NCBI GenBank assembly: GCA_964384465.1
Contig: CAYLLT010000015.1
Span: forward strand, 1 to 64,000
Direction: 5' to 3'
DNA: 64,000 nucleotides
DNA from: CAYLLT01 sp964384465
GTDB taxonomy: Bacteria; Planctomycetota; Phycisphaerae; UBA1845; PWPN01
A program made the translations under genes and the position numbers. Of the stretch, positions 18,042-30,074 are shown one piece after another; positions within the stretch are counted from its first letter, which is position 1; each line of letters starts with the position of its first letter. The notes below the pieces were generated by a model. It worked only from the letters and a program-made list of their open reading frames with translations. It was not told where the DNA came from and made no database searches.

Positions 18042-19450
18042 CAGGGTGCTTCCTTAAGGAGGGGTACGGGTTGCGGGCGCGCCCATTCGGTGTCCATTTT
18101 ATCGGGGAGGCGGCAGACCCGCCCGTCGCGCGTGGCAAAGTATAGCCGTGAGGGCGAAGGTTGGCGGGCGTCGCCATCCGCCCAGAGGGCGTAGAAGTCG
18201 GGATGAGCATCGACCGGCCGGCGCATGTAGGTGTGATTAAACGTACTACGGGCGGTGAGCGGTCGCGACGACCAGGAGCGGCCCTGGTCGTCGCCGGTCC
18301 AGAGCACAACCTCGCCGCCGGGGTTGAACGGTTGCGGGCCGGTGGCGGTGGGGGCGTAGAGACGCCACTCGCCGTCCGGTCCGACGTGGAGGCAGCCGGT
18401 GTCATAGTTGTGATCGGAGGTGGTTACCTCTCGAAAGTCCCACTGGTCTCCCGTCCAATGCGCGGTCATCCACACGCGGGGGCCGTCCTGCGGCCCGGAG
18501 CGGTAGCCGCGGCTCAGGAGGTAGACGATGATCGGCCGGCCCTCGGCGTCGAAGTTCAAATCCTTGAGGTAGACCAGTCGGTGTTCGGACTGGTAGTCGT
18601 GGATAAGGGCTGGATTCGCCGGTTTCGTGAAGGGCGGTGACAACTCTTTGCTCGCGGCGGTTTGCCATGTCTTTCCGAAGTCGCGCGTCTGCATGTAATA
18701 CAGGTTGGTTCGCGCGTTGAGGCCGCCCTGAAGCGGGTGGAAGTTGAAGGCCGTCGCCAGCGTGTCGCCGTGGCGCCAACTGATCTGGTAATGTCCCTGT
18801 TCGGCGGCGGCGAGGAGCTGCGGTTCGGTCCAGTCCCGCCCGTCGGTGCTGGTCATCGAATAGAGTTGCCGGCGCCCGCTGACGTAGCGCGTATGCAGGA
18901 AGATGAACCCGCGCCCGTCCAGGTACCACGGCTGCGGGTAGGAGAAGTTCGTCTCGCGCACCTGCTCGAAGTCGTCGATGTCGAAGGGGTGAAGGCTGCG
19001 GAAGATGAACGCGGACCGGGCGGTGCCGTGCGCGGGGGCGAACACCCAGATGTACCCTTTCGCGTCGAGCATGAGCGTGGGGTTGTCGTGCGCGTCGTCG
19101 GTCTTCTTGTCGAGGATGATTCGCGGGCGCGGCACCTGGCCGGTGGCGTGATCGTAGAACGAGACCGTGATCAGCAGCGTTCGCTTCTTTGGCGACTCGT
19201 GGCCGTCGGGCGGCATGCTGCCGTAGACGAAGAAGGTCTTGTGGGCCGGCTTCGAGTAGTACGCGATGGGAATATGCTGCTGGGGGTAAGTCGCCAGACC
19301 GCCGCTGTACTTAAATTTGTACTCGTCGCCGGAGGGCTGGTTGGCGTACCAGATGCCGCGGTAGCCGTCGTCGAGGCGGCAGTGAATCGACTGCGGCGGC
19401 TCGGCGGCGGTGCAGGCACAGAGCAAGAGCAGGCAAATTGCGTTTCGCAT
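18041..19450 (-). CDS. Secreted BNR-repeat (sialidase-like propeller) protein
   Basis: 469 residues with a Sec signal (MRNAICLLLLCACTAAEPP). The body is a six-bladed propeller of the BNR_4 type. 'DDGYRGIWYANQPSGDEYKFKYSGGLATYPQQH' at the N-terminus is a characteristic opening. Asp-box-like elements appear as 'TSTDGRDWTEPQ', 'TRDFGKTWQ' and 'TGDDQGRSWSS'. Members act on or bind polysaccharides; several are lyases or glycosidases. The exact activity is unknown. It shares a TGATG stop-start with the FkbM gene and lies 28 bp downstream of the alcohol dehydrogenase gene, so the minus-strand genes from 21.6 to 17.1 kb may form one transcript. Confidence 0.8.
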   Translation of the reverse strand: MRNAICLLLLCACTAAEPPQSIHCRLDDGYRGIWYANQPSGDEYKFKYSGGLATYPQQHIPIAYYSKPAHKTFFVYGSMPPDGHESPKKRTLLITVSFYDHATGQVPRPRIILDKKTDDAHDNPTLMLDAKGYIWVFAPAHGTARSAFIFRSLHPFDIDDFEQVRETNFSYPQPWYLDGRGFIFLHTRYVSGRRQLYSMTSTDGRDWTEPQLLAAAEQGHYQISWRHGDTLATAFNFHPLQGGLNARTNLYYMQTRDFGKTWQTAASKELSPPFTKPANPALIHDYQSEHRLVYLKDLNFDAEGRPIIVYLLSRGYRSGPQDGPRVWMTAHWTGDQWDFREVTTSDHNYDTGCLHVGPDGEWRLYAPTATGPQPFNPGGEVVLWTGDDQGRSWSSRPLTARSTFNHTYMRRPVDAHPDFYALWADGDARQPSPSRLYFATRDGRVCRLPDKMDTEWARPQPVPLLKEAP

Positions 19451-19478
19451 GGTGGGTTCGCACGGGCCCGCGTTCCAT

Positions 19479-20498
19479 TCATCCGAGCTCGAAGACCGCC
19501 TTGATCATGGAGGTCTGGCTGCTGGCGAGTTCCGCGAATACGGCCGGACCTTGATCCAGCTTCACGGTGCGTACAAACTGGTCGGTCCGAACGAGCTTCC
19601 GCTCGAGCAGCGAGAGGGCGGCGGCGAAGTCGCTTCGGCTGTAGGCGTACGAGCCTTTGATCTCGATTTCGCGATTGACGATGACCAGGCCGCTCAACTC
19701 GCAGGTATCTTCATCCAATCCGATCCATCCAGAAGTGCCGCCGGGGGCGGTGCAGGCGATGGCGTTGCGGCGGCAGGGTTGATTGCCGACCGCGTCGATG
19801 GAGAAATCGACGCCGCGACCTCCCGTCCATTCCAGCAGCGTCTTCACCGGGTCCTGCCGCGAGGCGTCGATCACGAGGTCGGCGCCCATCTGCTGGAGCA
19901 CGGCCAGGCGGCGGGGATTCAGATCGACGACGGCCATCCGCTCGGCGCCGCGATGCCTGGCGTACCAGAAGGCGAGCAGCCCGATGGAGCCGACGCCGAA
20001 AATGACGCCGCTCCGCCCGGCAACCGGCGGGCATTTCTCAATCACGTGGATCGCGTTGGCCAGCGGCTCGATCAGCGAGCCTTCGATGAAGCTCATGTCG
20101 GGCGGCATGTGGAACAGGCATTCCCGCGGCGCGGCGACGTATTCCGCCAGCGCGCCGTGGAAGTCGAGGCTGTAGACCTTCCGCTGCGGGCAGATGTGAT
20201 GGCGGTTCGAGCGGCAGTATTCGCATGTGCCGCAGGTCACCAGCGGGTAGACGGCGACGGGATCGCCGGGGCGAAAGTCGCGCACGTCAGCCCCCGCCTC
20301 CGCCACTTGACCGCTGAATTCGTGGCCAAGTACGAGCGGCGGGATGCGCCGTTTGCTCCGGCCGAGATAGCCGAATACATCGGAGCCGCACACGCCGACG
20401 GCGCGGATTTTAATCAGCGCCTCATTCACTTTGATCTGCGGCTGCGGGAGGTCTCGAATTTCGAGCGTGCGCGGGGCGGTGTAGACGAGGGCTTTCAT
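19479..20498 (-). CDS. Zinc-binding medium-chain alcohol dehydrogenase (sorbitol/galactitol type)
   Basis: 339-residue MDR family enzyme that oxidises a polyol or sugar alcohol with NAD(P). The catalytic zinc ligands are seen in 'VGVCGSDVFGY' (Cys) and 'VLGHEFSGQV' (His-Glu). The structural zinc site is 'TCGTCEYCRSNRHHIC' with four Cys. The Rossmann turn is 'GVIFGVGSIGLLAF' followed by 'VVDLNPRRLAVLQQMGAD'. Close relatives annotate as L-iditol/galactitol-1-phosphate dehydrogenase; the substrate cannot be fixed. Neighbours upstream (MetE-like) and downstream (BNR) are on the same strand with short gaps. Confidence 0.92.
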   Translation of the reverse strand: MKALVYTAPRTLEIRDLPQPQIKVNEALIKIRAVGVCGSDVFGYLGRSKRRIPPLVLGHEFSGQVAEAGADVRDFRPGDPVAVYPLVTCGTCEYCRSNRHHICPQRKVYSLDFHGALAEYVAAPRECLFHMPPDMSFIEGSLIEPLANAIHVIEKCPPVAGRSGVIFGVGSIGLLAFWYARHRGAERMAVVDLNPRRLAVLQQMGADLVIDASRQDPVKTLLEWTGGRGVDFSIDAVGNQPCRRNAIACTAPGGTSGWIGLDEDTCELSGLVIVNREIEIKGSYAYSRSDFAAALSLLERKLVRTDQFVRTVKLDQGPAVFAELASSQTSMIKAVFELG

Positions 20499-20554
20499 CG
20501 CGACTTCCTACGAATCTGAAATCTCAAATTGGATATTTGAAATATGGCCCCGTT

Positions 20555-21556
20555 CTAGCATCGCCTCATTCGCAGGTGATTGGCCCCCGCCACCAATGCG
20601 CGAAGCTTGGCCCGCGTGATGTCCAGCGGGACGTGCTGGAAACCGCACTCGGACGCCAGCAGCAGGCGCTCGGGCGGGAAGTACTCGAGCACCGGCCGCG
20701 TCCGCTTTTCGATCAGCTCGGGTGATTCGATGTCGTCGCCGCGCTGATCGATCACGCCGACGGCGAACTCGCCCTTGAAATCCCATTTGTCCCACAGCGT
20801 GAGCATGTTGTAGCTGAGCGTACAGTGCTCGAGCGAGACCTGATCGACGCGGGCAGTTTTGAACGCGTCCACCAAATCATCGTACCGCGTGAAGTACACG
20901 CGCTTGCGGCGGGCGTTTCCGCCGCAGACGTGCAGGCCGATCTTGATGTTCAATCCTTTGCACGCGCGGTTGAGGGCTTCGGCGCCCCAGACGGCTTCCT
21001 CGGGAAACGCCGTCCAGGCCGGCTCGTCGAACTGAACGAACTCGCAGCCGGCGGCGGCGATGTTCCGCAGCTCGGCGTTGAGCACGTCGGCGTAGGCGAA
21101 GGCGAGGTCCTTGTCGGTCGGATAGAGGTCCGGCCGCTTGTTGTTCGAGAACTTGGCCAGCATGTGCGGGCCGGTGCAGGTGATCTTGACTTCGACGGCA
21201 GACGGCGCGGTTTCGCGTGCGATCATCCAGTCGCGGGCCAGGTCGGTCCGCAGGTTGCCGATTCGGTCCACGACATTCGCGATCTCGATGCCGAAGCCGG
21301 CGGTGCCGTAGCTGCGATATTCCATGTTGTCGAATGAGAGGCCGTCCATGCGCTTCTGGAAGAAGTAGTACATGTTCTCCCGCCGCCCTTCGCCGTCGGT
21401 GACCACGTCGAGGCCGGCTTCGACCTGGTCGCGCACCGCCCAGCGGATCAGGTCGTCCTCCTGCTCGCGGGTGAGCGTCGGTTTCTTCAGCGTGTCCTGC
21501 GGCTGGACGGGCCGCGGATAGCTGCCGGTAACGGTGGCACGAAAGGGTTTTGGCAT
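20555..21556 (-). CDS. MetE-C-like cobalamin-independent methyltransferase
   Basis: 333 residues corresponding only to the C-terminal catalytic barrel of methionine synthase II. 'TVTGSYPRP' at the start, 'VVTDGEGRRENM', 'VQFDEPAW', 'IGLHVCGGN' and 'LLLASECGFQHVP' carry the His, Cys, Glu and Cys zinc-site elements that bind a thiol methyl acceptor. Stand-alone MetE-C proteins serve in several methyl-transfer reactions, including with corrinoid proteins in archaea. The same Zn-dependent UroD/MetE barrel occurs four more times in the window (35.5, 38.6, 47.1, 49.9 kb). The real acceptor is unknown. Confidence 0.85.
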   Translation of the reverse strand: MPKPFRATVTGSYPRPVQPQDTLKKPTLTREQEDDLIRWAVRDQVEAGLDVVTDGEGRRENMYYFFQKRMDGLSFDNMEYRSYGTAGFGIEIANVVDRIGNLRTDLARDWMIARETAPSAVEVKITCTGPHMLAKFSNNKRPDLYPTDKDLAFAYADVLNAELRNIAAAGCEFVQFDEPAWTAFPEEAVWGAEALNRACKGLNIKIGLHVCGGNARRKRVYFTRYDDLVDAFKTARVDQVSLEHCTLSYNMLTLWDKWDFKGEFAVGVIDQRGDDIESPELIEKRTRPVLEYFPPERLLLASECGFQHVPLDITRAKLRALVAGANHLRMRRC

Positions 21557-21668
21557 GATCGGATGATAAGCCTCAGATGGTTCCGATTCAATGCACGTCG
21601 CACTCTTTCACAAAGTGGTTGTACGGGAGCCGCAGGCAGAACTCAAAAAAATAGTTTGCACCGTTACA

Positions 21669-22058
21669 TCAGGGTACGGGACCGTCGAACAACCGCAGGT
21701 CGGGGAGCGCCGAGCGGATCAACTGGTAATGGGCGTCGTAAGTCCAAATCTCAAGATTGTGCCGGATGGCCACAGTGGCGATCAGCGCGTCGGGGAAGGG
21801 AACGGGCAAGCCGCGCGAGCGAAGCATGTTGAGGTACCGGCCGAGGTCGTCCCAGATATCCAGATCGATGGGTACCTGCGGCAGGCGGTCGAGGGCGGCG
21901 GCCAGCCGGGTCAGATCGGCCGGATCGCGCGCGCCGTGGATGATCTCGGCCCGGGTCACACCGCAGATGGCAGCTTGGCCTGTGTTCAGGACGGACCCGA
22001 TTGCCTCTGAAGCGGTGCGTAAGTATTTCACCAGGACCGTGGTATCGACGAGGATCAT
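21669..22058 (-). CDS. VapC-type PIN-domain toxin
   Basis: 129-residue PIN-domain ribonuclease. The acidic Mg2+ site is visible: Asp5 in 'MILVDTTVLVKYL', Glu in 'VTRAEIIHG', Asp in 'PFPDALIATVA' and Asp in 'IWTYDAHYQLI'. It starts in a 4-nt ATGA overlap with the upstream small gene, the usual antitoxin-toxin coupling. The toxin probably cleaves a tRNA or rRNA. All key residues are intact. Confidence 0.92.
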   Translation of the reverse strand: MILVDTTVLVKYLRTASEAIGSVLNTGQAAICGVTRAEIIHGARDPADLTRLAAALDRLPQVPIDLDIWDDLGRYLNMLRSRGLPVPFPDALIATVAIRHNLEIWTYDAHYQLIRSALPDLRLFDGPVP

Positions 22059-22297
22059 TCCACGCTCCGGGAGCGCAGATCCTCGATGGCGTCAAAATCC
22101 AGATCGATGTGACCCGCCAGTTCATGAAGAAGGGTCAGATCAGGCCGGAACGACGGCGCTCCGGATTCTTCCACCACGATGATTCGCACGTCCTTGCCGA
22201 TCATGGGATCAAGCTCGGGTAAGTGCAGCGTATTGGAATCAAGATGTTTGTGGAGAGAAATCGTCATCAGGGTTCTCCGCGTGGTCGGATACTTCAT
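22055..22297 (-). CDS. VapB-like antitoxin candidate
   Basis: 80 residues from ATG 22297, or 70 from the internal ATG at 22267, which has a clean GGAG seven nt upstream and is my preferred start. The longer start makes a 4-nt ATGA overlap with the gene before it. 'LPELDPMIGKDVRIIVVEE' resembles antitoxins with a short beta-hairpin DNA-binding domain, and the C-terminal 'IDLDFDAIEDLRSRSV' looks like a neutralising tail. Its stop overlaps the PIN gene start by 4 nt. It is the direct partner of the PIN toxin by position. Confidence 0.7.
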   Translation of the reverse strand: MKYPTTRRTLMTISLHKHLDSNTLHLPELDPMIGKDVRIIVVEESGAPSFRPDLTLLHELAGHIDLDFDAIEDLRSRSVE

Positions 22298-22521
22298 GAC
22301 TTGGGCTTTCCGTGGGCATAATGGTCGTGATTCCGGGCCATGTCGGGGGGCAAATTATTTAGGACGCCGGCATAGCGCATGAGCATTTCCTCCAGTGGCT
22401 GCTCGCCATTTGTTTCCTCCTGGTCGGGGCTAACGAAGATCTGTACTTCTGCGCCTTCCGGCAGATCCACCGTCTCGTCGAGCACGATCATGCCGTTCTT
22501 GATATGTCCGCGGCAGGTCAT
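22294..22521 (-). CDS. Small antitoxin-like protein (DUF104/AF2212-like)
   Basis: 75 residues. 'HIKNGMIVLDETVDLPEGAEVQIFV' is the signature of the small DUF104/AF2212-like proteins usually found as antitoxins before PIN genes. A strong AAGGAG lies just upstream of the ATG. Here it is followed not directly by the toxin but by a second small gene, making a three-gene cassette with successive 4-nt overlaps. Whether it neutralises the PIN toxin or regulates the cassette is unknown. Confidence 0.72.
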   Translation of the reverse strand: MTCRGHIKNGMIVLDETVDLPEGAEVQIFVSPDQEETNGEQPLEEMLMRYAGVLNNLPPDMARNHDHYAHGKPKS

Positions 22522-22627
22522 GGGATATCTCCTTCCTTGCTTCTCTTATTGTAACGACTTTTTCGAGGCGGACAGCGCTCAATTTTGAGCGGAAGAGGAC
22601 TTCCGATATTCTGCTGGGCACTGACCG

Positions 22628-22789
22628 ATGACCACAGGCTGCGCGGAGTATCTGGTGAGCACGATCGTCGATCTCCAGAACATTGACTATGTACGGGACG
22701 GGAACCGGATCCTTACCGGCGTCTCGTGGCGGATCGAGCGGGGGCAGCATTGGGCGCTGCTGGGGGCGAATGGGTCGGGCAAAACGTCG
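22628..22789 (+). pseudogene. ABC-transporter ATPase gene fragment (5' end only)
   Basis: The frame encodes 'STIVDLQNIDYVRDGNRIL' and 'GVSWRIERGQHWALLGANGSGKT', the N-terminus of an ABC ATPase up to the Walker A motif. GTG 22,655 may be the original start. Right after the Thr of Walker A the frame turns into unrelated sequence with no Q-loop, signature or Walker B. The sequence beyond about 22,787 belongs to a response-regulator gene read on the other strand. The gene is therefore broken at this point. Confidence 0.8.
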
Positions 22790-22844
22790 CCGCCATCGCC
22801 TCGCGGCATATCGCGTTATCGTCCACTACCAGGATCGTTTTCAT
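22787..22844 (-). pseudogene. Response-regulator gene fragment (5' end only)
   Basis: Reading the minus strand from ATG 22,844 gives MKTILVVDDNAICREAMAAT, the first beta strand and acidic pair of a CheY-type receiver domain. After 19-20 residues the frame runs into the ABC-transporter fragment. The start lies 18 bp downstream of the HD-GYP gene stop on the same strand, so this was the next gene of that operon. It is too short to appear as a normal open frame. Confidence 0.75.
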
Positions 22845-22862
22845 GGGCCAGCTCCCGAGGGC

Positions 22863-23859
22863 TCAAACCGTCGCCAGCTCCCGCTCCGCGAATCGTTCTC
22901 GCACCGCGATGAACTCGTTTTCGATTTCAACAAAGGCATCGACCACCGCGGGGTCGAAGTGCTTCCCACGCTCAGGCAGGATGATGCCGCGGGCAATGTC
23001 GTGGGCGTAGGCTTTCTTGTAGACGCGCTTGGTGGTGAGCGCATCGTACACGTCCGCCAGCGCCACCACGCGTCCGCTGAGGGGTATCCCGTCGCCGGTT
23101 AACCCGGATGGATACCCGCTTCCGTCGTAGCGTTCGTGGTGCGTCAGCGCAATCTCGCGCGCCATCTCCAGGAACCGCACGCCGGGAAAATGCTGAGCCG
23201 CCGCTTCGAGCGTTTCGGCCCCGATCGTCGTATGGGTCTTCATGATCTCAAACTCCCGGTCGCTCAGCCGGCCGGGCTTCAGCAGCACGCTGTCGGGAAC
23301 GCCCACCTTGCCGATGTCGTGCAGCGGGCTGGTGAGATAGATGAGCCGCACGAACTCATCATCCACCTGGGCCCGAAACTCCTTCCGCGTCGAGAGATGC
23401 TTGGCGATCAGGCGCGAATAGGCGCGGACCCGTTCCAGGTGGGCGCCGGTTTCCGGATCACGGGACTCCGCCAGCCTGGCCATCGCGAAGATCGCGACAT
23501 CGCGGGTCTCCAACGACAGGATGCGCTCGGCGGCGCGAATGCGGACGCGAAGCTCGGCCGGGTTAAAGGGCTTGGTGAGAAAGTCGTCCGCCCCTGCCGA
23601 AAGCCCCTCGACGACGTTGTCTGTGCCCCCGCGAGCCGTGAGCAGGATGATGTACAAATAGCCTGAGAACTCCGCTCGGCGGATGCGGCGACAGAGTTCC
23701 AGGCCGTCCATTCCGGGCATTTCCCAATCGGAGATGACCAGGCGACAGGTACCTTCGCGGAGGATGTCGAGTGCCTCCGCTCCATCCGTGGCCGTCTCAA
23801 CCTGATGGCCGGCCTGCGTCAGCACATGCGTCAGCACAGCCAGGGCGATCTCGTCGTCG

Positions 23860-23879
<20 letters not shown>
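22863..23879 (-). CDS. Response regulator with HD-GYP c-di-GMP phosphodiesterase domain
   Basis: 338 residues from ATG 23,879 (MRILIVDDDEIALAV). An N-terminal receiver has the acidic pair at 7-9, phospho-acceptor Asp51 in 'VISDWEMPGMDG', and Lys in 'FLTKPF'. The C-terminal HD-GYP domain shows HD at 187-188 (SPLHDIGKVGVPD) and 'HHERYDGSGYP' at about 247-257, so the metal site and GYP motif are intact. It should hydrolyse cyclic di-GMP on phosphorylation. The gene overlaps the hybrid kinase gene by 20 nt, so kinase and regulator are co-translated. The kinase's HPt domain is a natural phosphodonor. Confidence 0.93.
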
Positions 23880-27783
<3,904 letters not shown>

Positions 27784-28175
27784 GGCGTCAGAACTTCCGT
27801 ATTCATGGGTCCTCGTTGGTGAGCACTTGCCGCTGGGGCGGAACAGGGCGGCATTCAGCCGCTTAAATCGTCATCGACACGGCGGCAGACGTGCTTTAGT
27901 TGGTCGGCGTCGGCGCCCCGACGGACGATGAGGTCGGCATGGTTATCGGGTGCGCAAAACTCCAGACGTGCTCCGACCGCTCTCGGACGGGTTCGAGAAC
28001 CCGAAATCGGCAATTGGCTCCCCCCACTTTCCCCCTCGTCCCCCCGCCACTCGTTCACCGTCCCATTCTCAGCTTTCCGTTTTCAATTCTCGCCCGCGAA
28101 GGTTATGTTTTGACTTTTCGGTCCGCCGGTGGCGGATTTCGACCTTCGGCCTCAACGTTTTGACGTATCCGAATC
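27784..28175. other. Intergenic region between divergent kinase and symporter genes
   Basis: 392 bp with no convincing gene. It contains an ACCCGAAATCGGCAATTGG tract like the AATCCGAAATC repeat at 3695, then a pyrimidine-rich tract (CCCCCCACTTTCCCCCTCGT). Promoters for both flanking genes should be here, but I cannot identify clear -35/-10 pairs. Confidence 0.5.
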
Positions 28176-30074
28176 ATGCATTGGCTCGACTGGCTCATCC
28201 TGATCGTCTACGTCGGCATCGTGCTGACCATTGGCCTGGTGGTCAAACGCCGGGCGGCCCGCGGGCTGGAATCCTATTTCCTCGGCGGCCGGCAGCTCCC
28301 CTGGTGGATGATCGCCATGAGCGGCTCCTCCAGCTACTTCGACATCACCGGCACCATGTGGATCGTCTCCATGTTCGTCGCCTACGGCTTCAATGGTTTC
28401 TGGATCCAATGGGTGTGGGGCTTCCTGATCGCCGCGTTCTATCTGGCCTTCATGGGCAAATGGATTCGCCGCAGCGGCGTGATCACCGGGGCTGAGTGGA
28501 TGGTCTATCGCTTCGGCAGCGGCACTGGCGGCGACATGGCCCGATTGGCCTACACCTTATTCGCCGTCCTCACGCTGACCACCTTCATCGGGTATACGGC
28601 TGTGGGCATGGGCAAATTCGGCGCGGAGTTCCTGCCCATCACCCAATGGTTCCCGAACATCAACCCCGCCTACGCCGACAAGATCGCATCCACGTTGATC
28701 ATCGCCGTGACCGGCGCCTACGTGGTGATGGGCGGGTTCACCGGCCTGACCATCGTCGAATTCTTTCAGACCCTCGTGCTGACCACCGGTGCGTGCATCA
28801 TCGCCGGTCTCGGCTACGCCGCCTTCAACGAGCAGGCCATGTCGCAAGCCCTTCAGACCCTCTCCACCGGGGCGCATCGGCTGGTCCAGGTCGATCCGGC
28901 GTCGTGGTATTCGCTCGTCCCTCCCTGGCGAATCGACAACGGTGCGGACATGTACGCCGTCTTCGGAGCGGTGGTCATCACCTTGCTGATGAAAGGGTTG
29001 TTGCTGGGCGCCAGCGGACCGGAGCAGCTCTACGACTTCCAAAAGTTTCTGGCCACCCGTAACCCGCGCGAGGCCTCGCTCGCCGGCATGTTGTGGGGCG
29101 TCTGCCATACGGTGCGATTCCCCATGGCCATGGCCTTCACCGTCATCGGCATCATGGCCGTCGCCGGTGAACGATTGACCGACGTGGAGAAGGTCCTGCC
29201 CTACGTCCTGGCCCACAAACTGCCCTATGGCCTGAAAGGCATCGCCCTGGCCGCACTCATCGCCGCCTTCATGGCCACATTCAGCGCCATGGTCAACGGA
29301 GCCGCCTCTTATCTCATCCGCGACATTTATCAACGCTACATCCGCCCCACCGCTCCGCCCCATCACTATGTCCGAGCCAGTTACGTCGCCAGCGTGATGA
29401 TGATCGCCATCGGCATCGGCATCTCCTTTTTGAGCGGGTCGATCAACACCCTGATTACCTGGATCCTGGGCTTCCTGGGCTCCGCGGTGTTGGTGCCCAA
29501 CGTGCTGCGTTGGTACTGGTGGCGGCTAACCGGTTACGGCTTCGCCGCCGGTATCGGCGCGGGGATGGTGCTCTCGCTGATTCAGACATTCATCAAGCCA
29601 ATTGCCGAATTCGTGGCGTGGGAGCTTGCTCATCACCCGGGACTCTCCCCGGTTCGCACGTTCATCGATCCGATTGCGGAAGCCCTTGCGCATCCCATTC
29701 CGGTGTATTACATCATCCCCGCTCTGGCGCTCACTTCCGCGATCGTGTGCATAGCGGTAAGCTTCCTGACCAGGCCGCCGGACTTGAACACGCTCGCCCA
29801 CTTTTACCGCACCACACAACCGGCCGGCTGGTGGCAACCGGTGATCGAACACGTGCGCAAACAAACCCCCGAATTTCGCAAGGAACCGTTCAGCCCCGAT
29901 TTCGTCCACTTGCTCGTCGGGCTGGCCTGGCTCGGCGCCATGTACGTTGGCCCCAGCTACGCCGTCACCCATCAATGGCCGCAAACCGCTGCCTGCGGAG
30001 TCATCGTCGCCATCGGTTCCATCATCCTGGCCACAAGCTGGTACCGCCGTTTGCCTTCAATTGAGGTATTCTGA
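28176..30074 (+). CDS. Sodium:solute symporter (SSS family)
   Basis: 632-residue inner-membrane transporter with about 13-14 helices. 'MHWLDWLILIVYVGIVLTIGLVVKRR', 'YFLGGRQLPWWMIAMSGSSSYFDITGTMW' and 'VNGAASYLIRDIYQRYI' are typical of SSS proteins, with the Na+ site around the Ser-rich first core helix. Close planctomycete relatives are predicted sugar or sugar-acid importers. The stop overlaps the next gene's start by one base (TGATG), which ties it to the secreted propeller protein. Confidence 0.93.
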   Translation: MHWLDWLILIVYVGIVLTIGLVVKRRAARGLESYFLGGRQLPWWMIAMSGSSSYFDITGTMWIVSMFVAYGFNGFWIQWVWGFLIAAFYLAFMGKWIRRSGVITGAEWMVYRFGSGTGGDMARLAYTLFAVLTLTTFIGYTAVGMGKFGAEFLPITQWFPNINPAYADKIASTLIIAVTGAYVVMGGFTGLTIVEFFQTLVLTTGACIIAGLGYAAFNEQAMSQALQTLSTGAHRLVQVDPASWYSLVPPWRIDNGADMYAVFGAVVITLLMKGLLLGASGPEQLYDFQKFLATRNPREASLAGMLWGVCHTVRFPMAMAFTVIGIMAVAGERLTDVEKVLPYVLAHKLPYGLKGIALAALIAAFMATFSAMVNGAASYLIRDIYQRYIRPTAPPHHYVRASYVASVMMIAIGIGISFLSGSINTLITWILGFLGSAVLVPNVLRWYWWRLTGYGFAAGIGAGMVLSLIQTFIKPIAEFVAWELAHHPGLSPVRTFIDPIAEALAHPIPVYYIIPALALTSAIVCIAVSFLTRPPDLNTLAHFYRTTQPAGWWQPVIEHVRKQTPEFRKEPFSPDFVHLLVGLAWLGAMYVGPSYAVTHQWPQTAACGVIVAIGSIILATSWYRRLPSIEVF

